From: M3007 sp044226205
GTDB taxonomy: Bacteria; Bacteroidota; Bacteroidia; Chitinophagales; Saprospiraceae
DNA: 64,000 bases
NCBI GenBank assembly: GCA_044226205.1
Contig: JBGAHL010000017.1
Location: 1-64,000, forward strand
Reading direction: 5' to 3'
The notes beneath the pieces were generated by a model. The model was not told the origin of the DNA. It saw nothing but the letters and a program-made list of their open reading frames with translations, and made no database searches. Both the position numbers and the translations under genes were made by a program. Shown here piece after piece: positions 7,370 to 15,175 of this stretch; position 1 is the first letter of the stretch; every line of letters begins with the position of its first letter.

Positions 7370-8116
7370 TTAAAACTGAAACGGATAAGCCACCGAGGTC
7401 AAAAAAAGCCCCTGAGGGGGCACACTGAGCGACAAAGAAAGCGGCTGCTGTTGTTGGAGTGCGACCCTGATCTCCTCCGGGTGCAGTTTGCCGCGCCCGG
7501 CCTGAATGCAGGCGCCTACGATGAGCCGCACCATGCCGCGCAAAAAACGATTGGCTGTGATGTGAAACACCAGTCGGTGGCGTTCGGGCGCCAGCTCCCA
7601 GGCGGCCGATTTCAACTCGCACCTGAAATGTTCCAGCCCGCTGTCGCTTTTACAAAACGGGGCGAACGCTTCGAACATGGGCAACATCCCGGCCACCTCC
7701 TGCATGGGAGCAAGGTCCAGTTTGGTGTGTTGCGGATAAAACCAGGCCAGTTCGGTGGCAAAGGGATCCTTTCTGAGGGAGATGTGGTATTCGTAGCTGC
7801 GCTCGAAAGCATCGTAGCGCGCATGGGCCTCGTCGGGCACCTGTCCGGCGCCGAACACCGCGATGTCGGGTGGAAGCAGGCTGTTGACAGCCCGCACGAA
7901 AGAAGCCGGCAACGCGTCGGCAGTATCGAAATGTGCGACGTAATACCTGGCGTGCACGCCTGCGTCGGTTCGGCCGCAGCCCGTCAGTTCGACCGGGTGA
8001 CGGAGCAGGGTGCTCAGCGCTTCTTCCAGCCTTGACTGCACCGATACCGCGTTGGGCTGGCGTTGCCAGCCGGCGTAGGCGGTTCCCTTGTAGGCAAGTG
8101 TGAGAAAAAAGCGCAT
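7370..8116 (-). CDS. truA: tRNA pseudouridine(38-40) synthase
   Basis: TruA isomerises uridines 38-40 in the anticodon arm of many tRNAs. The 248 residues match the family. The catalytic aspartate lies in GCGRTDAGVHA (about residues 47-57), preceded by YKGTAYAGWQRQ near the N-terminus and followed by the RNA-binding block FERSYEYHI and the C-terminal RFLRGMVRLIVG motif. The gene begins 6 bases after the stop of the phosphatase gene, so both are likely one transcript. Confidence 0.96.
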   Translation of the reverse strand: MRFFLTLAYKGTAYAGWQRQPNAVSVQSRLEEALSTLLRHPVELTGCGRTDAGVHARYYVAHFDTADALPASFVRAVNSLLPPDIAVFGAGQVPDEAHARYDAFERSYEYHISLRKDPFATELAWFYPQHTKLDLAPMQEVAGMLPMFEAFAPFCKSDSGLEHFRCELKSAAWELAPERHRLVFHITANRFLRGMVRLIVGACIQAGRGKLHPEEIRVALQQQQPLSLSLSVPPQGLFLTSVAYPFQF

Positions 8117-8122
8117 GGTCGG

Positions 8123-8575
8123 TCAAAGATGCTGTTCAATAAAAGCGTTGCAGGCCTCGTCGAGCATTTGAAACACCTGCTCGAACCCGTCGTCGTCGTA
8201 ATAAGGGTCGGGAACGACCCGGCCACCGGACGGATGGCTGTAATCCAGGATGAGCCTGACTTTTGCGCGCTGTTCGTCCGATTGAGCCTGCCGCAGCACG
8301 TCGCGCAGGTTTTGATCGTCCATCACCAGGATATGATCGAAACGCTCAAAATCCTGGGGTTTGAACTGCCGCCCGCGCTGTCCCGTGATATCGATTCCGT
8401 AGCGCCGCGCCACGGCGACAGAGCGCGAATCCGGCCGGTCGCCCACGTGCCAGTGCCCCGTGCCGGCGCTGTCGACCTGCCAGTCGAGCCCGCGGCTCGC
8501 AATTTTGTCCTGTAAAATACCTTCTGCAAGCGGGCTTCGGCAAATGTTGCCGAGACAAACCATGAGGATGCGCAT
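8123..8575 (-). CDS. Low-molecular-weight protein-tyrosine phosphatase
   Basis: The 150-residue cytoplasmic phosphatase has the P-loop VCLGNICRSPLAEG at residues 6-19 with nucleophile Cys7 and Arg13, and the general-acid motif VPDPYYDDDG near residues 115-124. Length and order match the LMW-PTP family. In Bacteroidetes such enzymes are often solitary; here it is paired with truA, which offers no functional hint. Substrate unknown. Confidence 0.94.
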   Translation of the reverse strand: MRILMVCLGNICRSPLAEGILQDKIASRGLDWQVDSAGTGHWHVGDRPDSRSVAVARRYGIDITGQRGRQFKPQDFERFDHILVMDDQNLRDVLRQAQSDEQRAKVRLILDYSHPSGGRVVPDPYYDDDGFEQVFQMLDEACNAFIEQHL

Positions 8576-8601
8576 GGGTGGAGGATTCGATGATGAGTTA
8601 G

Positions 8602-8741
8602 GGTTGATAAGGTTGATGGGGTTTATAAGGTTTATAAAAGGGGTAATTGTGCGCCTGGGAAATTAATACGATCCATTTTATAAAAATGGAGCAACAACAA
8701 CCCTTTTATAAACCTTATAAACCCCATCAACCTCATCAACC
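8602..8741. repeat. Palindromic repeat with 41-base arms
   Basis: The arms 8602-8642 and 8701-8741 are reverse complements with a single mismatch; they are built from GGTTGAT and GGTTTATAA blocks. The loop holds another small hairpin (8672-8690). A related arrangement (AAAAGGGG with flanking GTTTATAA blocks) follows the secreted protein gene at 45.7 kb, which points to a dispersed family. It lies between the phosphatase start and the stop of the outer-membrane protein gene. Confidence 0.75.
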
Positions 8742-8749
8742 TCGTTAGC

Positions 8750-9793
8750 TTAAAAAATCACACTGTATTTCAACAAAAAGGCGCCCGTGGTCTGGCCGCC
8801 GCGGCCGAGGCGATCGGGGCCGGAGGTGGTGCCGTCGGCGTTGATGGTAACGTCGTAGATGTTGTCGCCGTTGAGGTCTTTTTTCACTTTCACGTCGTGG
8901 TCGTAGAAGTATTCGGCCAGCAGGTCGAGCGAGAGACCTTTGAAAATGGAAATGCTGAAATTGTTGCTGAACAGCACGTCCACGTTTTGCGGCTCTTTCA
9001 GGTAATTGGAGAAGAGGCGCAGGTTGCTGTTGACGGAGAGGCGGTTACCAAAGTATTTGTTGTTGTAGCCGGCTTTCAGTTCGGAGCCCAGACCGAAGAA
9101 CGTGTTTTTGTACTCGGTGATGCGGCCCTGATCGTCGCGGGTGACGTCGTTGCCGTGCACGCCCGTGGCAGCGATGGCGTCGTCGGCCACAAAGATGATC
9201 TGCGAGCCGCAAGGCGAGTAGAAAAACGAAAGGTGTTCGTTGGGTTTGTAGTCGATACCCGGCGAGACGGTGGCGAGCAGGGGCGAGAATAATTTGGCCA
9301 CTACGCGGTCTTCGGCGTCTATGGGTTTGAGGTAGTTGCTGGCGTAGGTTTTCAGGGCCAGGGTTTGCGCGAAACCGTCGATAGCGACAAACCATTTATC
9401 GTTGCCGAGTTTGTGGCCGTAGCGGGTGCCGAGGCGCAATACGTCGAGGTTTTTCTGAAAACCGACTTTGGGTTGGCTGGTGACCGTACGGCCGAGGCGC
9501 TGGGCCGAGAGCTGGATGGAGAACTGGTTGTTCCAGTACCATTTGGCTTCTTTGCGGTTGGCAAACAGGGTGCCGAGGCCGCCGATACCGAGGCGGTTGG
9601 CGCCGGCGCCTACTTTCGGGTTCAGCAGGCCCATGCCGCCGAGGTCGAGACCGATACCGCCGCCGGTGGTCCAGCCGAAGGTATCGCGCATGGCCATTTT
9701 ACTGATTTCGTCGAGCCGGCCATTGCCGGCCTCCTGGCCGAAAGCAGCCTGGGCCCAAAGGAACATGAGCAGAATCGGGAAAAGCTTTTTCAT
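8750..9793 (-). CDS. DUF3078-type outer-membrane protein
   Basis: The 347-residue protein begins with a clear signal peptide (MKKLFPILLMFLWAQAAFGQ, cleavage after about residue 19). The remainder is rich in alternating aromatic/polar beta strands and glycine (WTTGGGIGLDLGGMGL, WNNQFSIQLSAQRLG) and ends LLKYSVIF, with terminal phenylalanine typical of beta-barrel proteins inserted by BamA. The pattern matches DUF3078 proteins of Bacteroidetes, whose role is unknown. Assignment to DUF3078 is by recollection of the pattern and moderately sure; outer-membrane location is better supported. Confidence 0.75.
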   Translation of the reverse strand: MKKLFPILLMFLWAQAAFGQEAGNGRLDEISKMAMRDTFGWTTGGGIGLDLGGMGLLNPKVGAGANRLGIGGLGTLFANRKEAKWYWNNQFSIQLSAQRLGRTVTSQPKVGFQKNLDVLRLGTRYGHKLGNDKWFVAIDGFAQTLALKTYASNYLKPIDAEDRVVAKLFSPLLATVSPGIDYKPNEHLSFFYSPCGSQIIFVADDAIAATGVHGNDVTRDDQGRITEYKNTFFGLGSELKAGYNNKYFGNRLSVNSNLRLFSNYLKEPQNVDVLFSNNFSISIFKGLSLDLLAEYFYDHDVKVKKDLNGDNIYDVTINADGTTSGPDRLGRGGQTTGAFLLKYSVIF

Positions 9794-9919
9794 ACAATTA
9801 TGAATGGTTGGTGAATGGATTGGCGCGTCGATACGGGAGCCTCGGTCGCTTTTTCAACCGGGAAAGCATTGTTTTCGTACAGGGAAGGCCCGCAATGGGG
9901 GGGGAGACGGCCGGCAGTT

Positions 9920-10792
9920 TTATTGTCCCGGGTTGAGCAGGTTGTCTTCCTGCCCTTCGGGGTAATGCACTTCGACTTTTTCCGTGGTCAGTTTACTCAG
10001 GGGAATGATGATCGCCCGGTCGTTGGTTTGCAGGATCATCGAGGTCGAATCGATCAGGACGACTTTCCCGCGCACCCCGTCGATGCTGACGTCGTAGCCG
10101 ACCCGCACCTTGTCGCGGTTGTAATGGTTGGCCAGGTAATTGGCTACCAGGTGGCGGGCCGCCAGGCCGTAGCCCAGCGCGAAAGCGCCAGCCGCCGCCG
10201 CGATGATCATGGTCAGGTTGTTGGCAATAAAATCGGTATTGACCTTTGCCTGTGCCAGCGCGCTGACCGACACGGTGATAAACAGAAAATAAAACACCGC
10301 CGAGGCGATCATATTGGCCGAGGGAATGCCCAGCGATTTGAGGGCCGTCTGGGCGATGCTGCGCACCATGTCGGCCACGAAAATACCCAGCAGAAACACG
10401 ATAGCGGCCGTGAACAGCGAGGGCAGGTAATTGATCACGTCGGTGACCAGTTGCGTGATGGCCGCCACGCCCAGCAGGTCGGTAGCGGCAATCACGAAGA
10501 ACAGCATCAGCACGTAGTACACCGCGCTTGAGATCATGCCCGAGGGTCGGATCGTCATACCGCTGCGCTGCACGATGTCGATATCGTTGAGGCGTTCGGC
10601 GAGGCGGTCGATCCCGACGCGCTCGAGCACGCCGCGCAGCACCCTGCGGAGCAGTTTGGAGATCAGCCAGCCGACGAGGAGCACGCTCAGCGCTGCCACC
10701 ATTTTGGGAAAAGCGGCAGAAAACTGGGCAAAAAGTTGTGCAAGAGGACCGTCGGTCGGGATGGGGTTTTGAAAAAGTAGAAGACTGTTCAT
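9920..10792 (-). CDS. Mechanosensitive ion channel family protein (TM-helix repeat type)
   Basis: The 290-residue inner-membrane protein has about five hydrophobic helices (about residues 27-50, 84-108, 123-145, 160-182, 190-212). The segment AAAAGAFALGYGLAARHLVANYLA resembles the pore helix and following region of MscS relatives, and after it comes a small beta domain (VRVGYDVSIDGVRGKVVLIDSTSMIL). The N-terminal part fits the conserved TM-helix repeat family that accompanies small MscS channels in Bacteroidetes. It probably relieves osmotic stress, by family inference. It ends an apparent transcript starting at the sigma factor gene. Confidence 0.82.
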   Translation of the reverse strand: MNSLLLFQNPIPTDGPLAQLFAQFSAAFPKMVAALSVLLVGWLISKLLRRVLRGVLERVGIDRLAERLNDIDIVQRSGMTIRPSGMISSAVYYVLMLFFVIAATDLLGVAAITQLVTDVINYLPSLFTAAIVFLLGIFVADMVRSIAQTALKSLGIPSANMIASAVFYFLFITVSVSALAQAKVNTDFIANNLTMIIAAAAGAFALGYGLAARHLVANYLANHYNRDKVRVGYDVSIDGVRGKVVLIDSTSMILQTNDRAIIIPLSKLTTEKVEVHYPEGQEDNLLNPGQ

Positions 10793-10825
10793 GCGGTATC
10801 GAGCAACGTGGTAAGGAGCAATAGA

Positions 10826-11065
10826 TCAGCGGTTGGGGGGTCGGCGCCAATCGTCGGCCGAGAACCGGCCATCGGAGCCGGCCGGGTCGTGCGGCCCGTC
10901 GCCGCCGATCAGTCGGGCGGCAGTGTGCAATGCATTGGGGATAAAAAGTTCCACTACCTTGCCAAACACGGCAAGATTATTCACCTGTTGCACGATATGG
11001 TGCTCCAGGTCCTCCGGCAGTTGGACTTCCCTATCCCGGTGCATTTTGTGAAAGCTACTTTCCAT
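10826..11065 (-). CDS. Small protein downstream of ECF sigma factor
   Basis: The 79-residue protein is unrecognised. The first 57 residues look like a real fold (LPEDLEHHIVQQVNNLAVFGKVVELFIPNALHTAARLI), with a soluble N-terminus and one moderately hydrophobic stretch, and the tail is Gly/Asp/Arg rich. It lies 72 bases downstream of the sigma factor gene and 33 bases before the channel gene, all on one strand. The position is where a small anti-sigma or accessory protein could sit, but nothing in the sequence proves this. Coding status is probable, not certain. Confidence 0.5.
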   Translation of the reverse strand: MESSFHKMHRDREVQLPEDLEHHIVQQVNNLAVFGKVVELFIPNALHTAARLIGGDGPHDPAGSDGRFSADDWRRPPNR

Positions 11066-11137
11066 AAACTTGATGTTTTGGAAGACAAGGCAAATAGCTT
11101 TGTCATCGGTGATCAGGATGATTAAAGGATTAGAAAT

Positions 11138-11788
11138 TCAGGTTTCGAGCGGGTCGGCGTTGAAAAGTTCTTCGTGGATGGCCTGGGCTTTTTGTTTGGC
11201 TCGCATGATCTGCATTTTGATCGCGCTTTCGGACTTGTCCAGTACGTCGGCGATGTCTTTGATTTGCAGGTCGTCGATGTATTTCATGAGCAGAATGGCC
11301 TTGTCGCCCGGCGGAAGCCGCTCGAGCACTTGTTCCAGCCTGTCCTGTTTCATTTCGAGCAAAACACTGTCGGGCACTTCCACTTCGGGCTTTTCGCCTA
11401 CTTTCCCGATATCTTCCGTGAAGATCAGCGGCACTTTTTTCTTTTTCCGGATCATATCGATGCAGTAATTGTACGTGATCGAATACACCCAGGTAGAGAA
11501 AGAAGACTGTTCGTTGAACTTCGACAAGTTCAGCAGCACCTTGATAAAGATGTCCTGCGTTGCATCACGCGCCATTGCTTCGTCGCCAAGCATGGAAATG
11601 CATTTGGCAAACACCTTGCCGGCGTACCGGCGGTACAGCAGGGTGAAATCGTGCGTGTTCTGCGTCCGCAAATACCGGGCGATCAACTCGCTGTCGGTAG
11701 GTGAGACCGTTATCTTTTCGGTAGCGACCAACGTTGTCCGTAACAGTTTGAAAGAAATTCGCCTGCAAAGAGACGAAAAAGCGACCAA
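11138..11788 (-). CDS. RNA polymerase sigma factor, ECF subfamily
   Basis: The 216-residue protein has sigma region 2 (FTLLYRRYAGKVFAKCISML...ARDATQDIFIKVLL and FSTWVYSITYNYCIDMIRKKKK, about residues 50-120) and region 4 (LPPGDKAILLMKYIDDLQIKDIADVL plus SESAIKMQIMRAKQKA, about 160-205). No anti-sigma gene of recognisable type is next to it. The start is uncertain: the ATG at 11788 adds about 22 residues before the likely N-terminus, and a TTG at 11731 is a possible alternative. The next genes on the strand are the small protein and the channel. Confidence 0.92.
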   Translation of the reverse strand: MVAFSSLCRRISFKLLRTTLVATEKITVSPTDSELIARYLRTQNTHDFTLLYRRYAGKVFAKCISMLGDEAMARDATQDIFIKVLLNLSKFNEQSSFSTWVYSITYNYCIDMIRKKKKVPLIFTEDIGKVGEKPEVEVPDSVLLEMKQDRLEQVLERLPPGDKAILLMKYIDDLQIKDIADVLDKSESAIKMQIMRAKQKAQAIHEELFNADPLET

Positions 11789-11902
11789 AGCCGGCAGGTT
11801 AGGCTGCCAAATTCTTTCAAACGGTTAATGGGACGTTAATTCTGCTCCCGCGTCACGCCGGATTTGCCGTCGGGCGGCTTTTTTTTGTAAAAATTTTTCT
11901 CC

Positions 11903-12427
11903 ATGTATAAATACCTGCTAGCCTGCACGGCCGCCCTGCTATTGATTTCACCCCTCCGCGCGCAGTTCGTCGCGCCCGCCGACACGACCTTTCCGTTCAA
12001 CATCACCCTGGTCAGTCCCGACAGCAGCCAGAGCATTTCTTCCAAAACCCTGCTGCGCAAAGGTGAGGTGACGGTGCTCGCCTTCTGGCTCACCACCTGC
12101 TACCCCTGCCAGATCGAACTCGACGTGTACACCAAAAAATACCCGGAATGGAAACAACAGGCAGACTTCCGCATGCTGGCCGTTTCGACCGATTTTCCCG
12201 AGCGTTTCCGTCAGGTCGGCAAACGCGCCCGGGAAAAACAATACCCTTTCGAGGTGTGGTGGGACCGCTACCGGGGGTTCAGCCAGGTGCTGCCCGGCGA
12301 ACTGAACGGCCTGCCGCAGGTCTTTATCTTCGACAAACAGGGCCGTCTGGCCTGGCGACACAAAGGCTACTATTCGGGCCTCGAAGAGGAGATGTTCGCG
12401 CAGGTGCTGCGGCTGTGCAAGGAGTAG
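11903..12427 (+). CDS. TlpA-like periplasmic thioredoxin-family protein
   Basis: The 174-residue protein starts with a signal peptide (MYKYLLACTAALLLISPLRAQ). The thioredoxin-like core carries the redox motif CYPC within FWLTTCYPCQIELD (about residues 61-74), and the cis-proline region LNGLPQVFIFDKQGRLAWRHKGY (about 135-157). This fits TlpA/ResA-type thiol-disulfide reductases that reduce periplasmic cysteines. No cytochrome maturation genes are next to it. Start ATG at 11903 gives the best signal peptide. Confidence 0.9.
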   Translation: MYKYLLACTAALLLISPLRAQFVAPADTTFPFNITLVSPDSSQSISSKTLLRKGEVTVLAFWLTTCYPCQIELDVYTKKYPEWKQQADFRMLAVSTDFPERFRQVGKRAREKQYPFEVWWDRYRGFSQVLPGELNGLPQVFIFDKQGRLAWRHKGYYSGLEEEMFAQVLRLCKE

Positions 12428-12450
12428 GCAGGGCCTTAGGAAAATCCTTT

Positions 12451-12458
12451 TATTTTTG
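12451..12458 (+). promoter_or_regulatory. -7 promoter element for TIR-FGE gene
   Basis: TATTTTTG is an exact TAnnTTTG match 22 bases before the ATG at 12481, giving the TIR gene its own transcription start although the TlpA-like gene ends only 53 bases upstream. Confidence 0.5.
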
Positions 12459-12480
12459 CCCTCATTCCCCCAACGGCTTC

Positions 12481-14337
12481 ATGGAACATCCGCCGCTTAA
12501 GACATTTATCATTTACGCCCGCGACGATGCAGCGTTCAAATCCGCCCTGCGCCGCCATCTCACTCCTCTGGAGCAACTCGCCCTGCTCGAGGTGTGGGAC
12601 GACTCGCATCTCCTGCCCGGTGAGGAGTGGGAAAAAAGCATCGAGCAAAAGCTCGACGAGAGCGATCTGGTGCTCATGCTCGTGAGCGAGGCCTCGCTTT
12701 TTTCCGATTTTATCCAGAAAAAAGAACTCAAAACTGCTCTGGCGCGCAAACAACAAGGCGTCACGCAGTTTGTACCCATCCTCGTGCGCGACTGCCTCTG
12801 GGACCTCCTGCCCGACTTTAAAAACGTGCAGATGCTGCCCCTCGACCCCCAACGCAGCCTGCTCGCCGTGGAAGCCTGGCTCAGCCAAAGTTCGGCCTGG
12901 GCCGCCGCCCTGCGCGAGTTGCACCGACTCATTCCCGGCATTCAGGAAAAAATCGCCGCCGATAAAACCGCCCGCGAGGCCGCGCTGGCAGCCGAACAGG
13001 ACGCCCTGCGCCGGAAAACAGAGGCGGAAAAGACAGAAAAACTCCGCCACAACCGCGACGAAGCCGCCTGGAAAAAAACACTGGCCGAAGTCGCCGCCGC
13101 CGACAGCCCCGAAGACAAGATCGAGGTTTACGCGACCTACCTCGAAGACCACGACAACCACCGCGACGAAGCGGAAACGGCAGTACACGCCCTCGAAGGC
13201 GAGCTGTCCATGGCCCGAAAACTAAAAGAAAAGGCCGAACGCAAACGGCAGGCGGCCGAACAGGAAGCCCAGCGCAAAGTCGAGGAAGAGGCCCACCAGA
13301 AAGCTGCCGCTGAAACATTTGAACGTCACGAGCGCCGCCTCAGCGGCTTGCTTGATGCCGTGCGCCGCATGGAGGACAGCATTCGTCGTGATGAAGAAGA
13401 ACTTAACTTCCAACAGAAAAAAATCGCTGCCACGGAAGGTCAACTCGAAGCGCAAATTCGCTCTGCCAAGATCAAAATGGTAGAAGAACGGATCGTTTCC
13501 AAACGCGAAAAACTCGCAGAAATGCTCCAAACCCGCAACGATGTGCAAAAGCAGATCGAAAATGCGAAAAGCAAGGAGGCCAATCGACAAAAGAAGGAAG
13601 CCGCCAAAGAATCGGTTAAATCAGAAATAGCTGAGGAAAGCAAAACCCAAAACCTGCCCGACATGATCCTGATCGAAGGCGGGACGTTTCAGATGGGCAG
13701 CGAGGACGGAGATGCCGATGAAAAACCTGTTCACAAGGTCACCGTGAAAGATTTTTACCTGGGAAAATACCCCGTGACCTTCGACGAATACGATCGATTC
13801 TGTGCCGATACCAAACGCGACAAACCCGCCGACCAGGGCTGGGGCCGGGGCCGACGGCCGGTTATCAATGTCAGCTGGGAAGACGCCAGGGCCTACTGCG
13901 ACTGGCTCTCAAAAACCTCGGGACAAAAATTCCGCCTGCCCAGCGAGGCCGAGTGGGAATACGCCGCGCGCGGCGGCCGCTTGTCCAAAGGATTCCAGTA
14001 CGCCGGCAGTAACGACCTGAAAGAGGTCGGGTGGTACAACGAAAATTCGGGATCGAAAACCTACCCCGTCGGCGAAAAAAAGCCCAACGAACTCGGTCTG
14101 TACGACATGAGCGGCAACGTGTGGGAATGCTGCGAAGACGACTGGCACGGCAGCTACAAGGACAACCCGCCGACCGATGGTTCGGCCTGGGTCGACAACC
14201 CGCGAGGCTCCTACCGCGTCAGCCGCGGCGGCTCGTGGAGCTACACGCCCGCTTTCGCGCGTGTCGCCCGCCGCAACAGCGTCAGCCCGGCCTTCCGCGA
14301 CTTCAATGTCGGTTTCCGCCTTGCCAGGACCCCGTAA
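12481..14337 (+). CDS. TIR domain - coiled coil - formylglycine-enzyme-like protein
   Basis: The 618-residue protein starts at MEHPPLKTFIIYARDD. Residues 5-130 form a TIR domain, with the FIIYARDD strand and SEASLFSDFIQKKELKTAL, where Glu82 occupies the usual NADase glutamate position. Residues 150-385 are a long charged, Ala/Glu/Lys-rich coiled coil. Residues 395-618 are a formylglycine-generating-enzyme (SUMF1) fold: MILIEGGTFQMGSEDGD, RLPSEAEWEYAARGG, GLYDMSGNVWECCED, RVSRGGSW and GFRLA. The active-site cysteine pair of true formylglycine enzymes is missing after RGGSW, so this part is likely a C-type-lectin-like binding module. A membrane segment is absent. TIR output as NAD cleavage and a role in defence are inference. 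The longer open frame from 12148 overlaps the thioredoxin gene and is rejected. Confidence 0.93.
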   Translation: MEHPPLKTFIIYARDDAAFKSALRRHLTPLEQLALLEVWDDSHLLPGEEWEKSIEQKLDESDLVLMLVSEASLFSDFIQKKELKTALARKQQGVTQFVPILVRDCLWDLLPDFKNVQMLPLDPQRSLLAVEAWLSQSSAWAAALRELHRLIPGIQEKIAADKTAREAALAAEQDALRRKTEAEKTEKLRHNRDEAAWKKTLAEVAAADSPEDKIEVYATYLEDHDNHRDEAETAVHALEGELSMARKLKEKAERKRQAAEQEAQRKVEEEAHQKAAAETFERHERRLSGLLDAVRRMEDSIRRDEEELNFQQKKIAATEGQLEAQIRSAKIKMVEERIVSKREKLAEMLQTRNDVQKQIENAKSKEANRQKKEAAKESVKSEIAEESKTQNLPDMILIEGGTFQMGSEDGDADEKPVHKVTVKDFYLGKYPVTFDEYDRFCADTKRDKPADQGWGRGRRPVINVSWEDARAYCDWLSKTSGQKFRLPSEAEWEYAARGGRLSKGFQYAGSNDLKEVGWYNENSGSKTYPVGEKKPNELGLYDMSGNVWECCEDDWHGSYKDNPPTDGSAWVDNPRGSYRVSRGGSWSYTPAFARVARRNSVSPAFRDFNVGFRLARTP

Positions 14338-14373
14338 AATTTTGAATTGTTACCTTTTTACTTTTTGAAAAAG

Positions 14374-14396
14374 TCCCTCTCCGGAGGGATTTTTTT
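14374..14396 (+). terminator. Rho-independent terminator of TIR-FGE gene
   Basis: A 6-bp stem TCCCTC/GAGGGA with TCCG loop is followed by seven T residues, 37 bases after the stop codon. Confidence 0.85.
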
Positions 14397-14456
14397 ACGT
14401 CCGTACGCGGGGCGAAGCCCGTTGTTGTCTAAAACCTGATTCATTACGAGGAGACA

Positions 14457-14665
14457 TGATGCCGCGATGCGGCGCAAAACGCTCGCGGGACAACCCGGGG
14501 AGCTACATACATTGTGCCGCGATGCGGCAGTTGGGGCAGGCGCATGTTATTGGGGTATGGTCAATCCTGTCCGAAATGGATCTACCCGTTCCCTGCCGCA
14601 GCGCGGCACAACGTATATAACCCCAATCGTGAGGAGCAAAAATGCCGCATAGCGGCACAACGTAT
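14457..14665. repeat. Cluster of four REP-like palindromes
   Basis: Four copies of the core TGCCGC-nn-GCGGCA lie at about 14460, 14516, 14593 and 14643. Three share the tail TTGTGCCGC (or its complement GCGGCACAA followed by CGTAT). One is oriented forward, the others reversed, so the cluster can fold as nested hairpins. Confidence 0.7.
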
Positions 14666-15114
14666 GTTGCCTTCGCCCCGCATAAGCCGCATAAAAAATC
14701 CCTCCGGAGAGGGACTTCTTCAAAAAGTAAAAAGGTAAAAATTCAAAATGTTACGGGGTCCTGGCACGGCGGCGTTTCGTTCGGTTCTGTGTGGCACAAA
14801 TGTAAGACACAGAAATCTGCCTTTTTACCTTAAAAAAGGCTTCTCGGCGTGTTGTTCGGGACAGGTTTTTCTTTTTTGTTGACAGGATGAACAGGATTTA
14901 AAAAATTGGGCATGGGGCGTTTTTTGGGGAAAAGAAGGGTAATTGGGGTTAAAAAAACCACAAAAAACCTTTCACCTTCTGCCCTCCACCCAATCTTTTA
15001 CAACAGGGCTTTACAGCCGAGCCGCTTCAATCCCGCCCAACACCCTTACGATCGCCCCTCTCCTTTGGAGATTTAACAAATTGAATTTCAGCATTTTAAC
15101 CCCTTCCCATCGCC

Positions 15115-15175
15115 TCCCCCTCTCCTTCGGAGAGGGGGCCGGGGGGTGAGGCCGGGGTGAGGCCGGGGTGAGGCC
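15115..15175. repeat. GC-rich palindrome plus 11-base tandem repeat
   Basis: CCCCCTCTCC at 15116-15125 pairs with GGAGAGGGGG at 15129-15138, and is followed by the unit GAGGCCGGGGT, two complete copies and a partial third, to 15175. A truncated half (CCCCTCTCCTTTGGAG) lies at about 15055. Such CCCCTCTCC-GGAGAGGGG elements are widespread intergenic repeats. It directly follows the stop of ald and could end its transcript. Confidence 0.7.

Larger units (their letters stand above)
14316..14772. repeat. Inverted duplication of the TIR-FGE gene 3' end enclosing REP palindromes
   Basis: Positions 14316-14396 (last 7 codons, stop, tail and terminator) reappear as a reverse complement at 14693-14772 with few mismatches. 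The repeat continues inward: GCGGGGCGAAG at 14406-14416 faces CTTCGCCCCGC at 14671-14681. The second copy retains only about 17 bases of coding sequence, so it looks like the remnant of a convergent paralogue or of a duplication followed by deletion. The interval 14338-15175 holds no credible gene. Confidence 0.8.

Noticed and set aside
11866..11886. Terminator-like hairpin with T-run just before the TlpA-like gene
   Set aside because: The stem is only four base pairs and no plus-strand gene ends upstream; probably chance or part of the leader.
14214..14337. Complete diversity-generating retroelement
   Set aside because: The tail of the TIR-FGE protein resembles a variable region, but no reverse transcriptase, accessory gene or template repeat is present in the window. 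The inverted copy at 14.69-14.77 kb shares only the terminal 17 coding bases.
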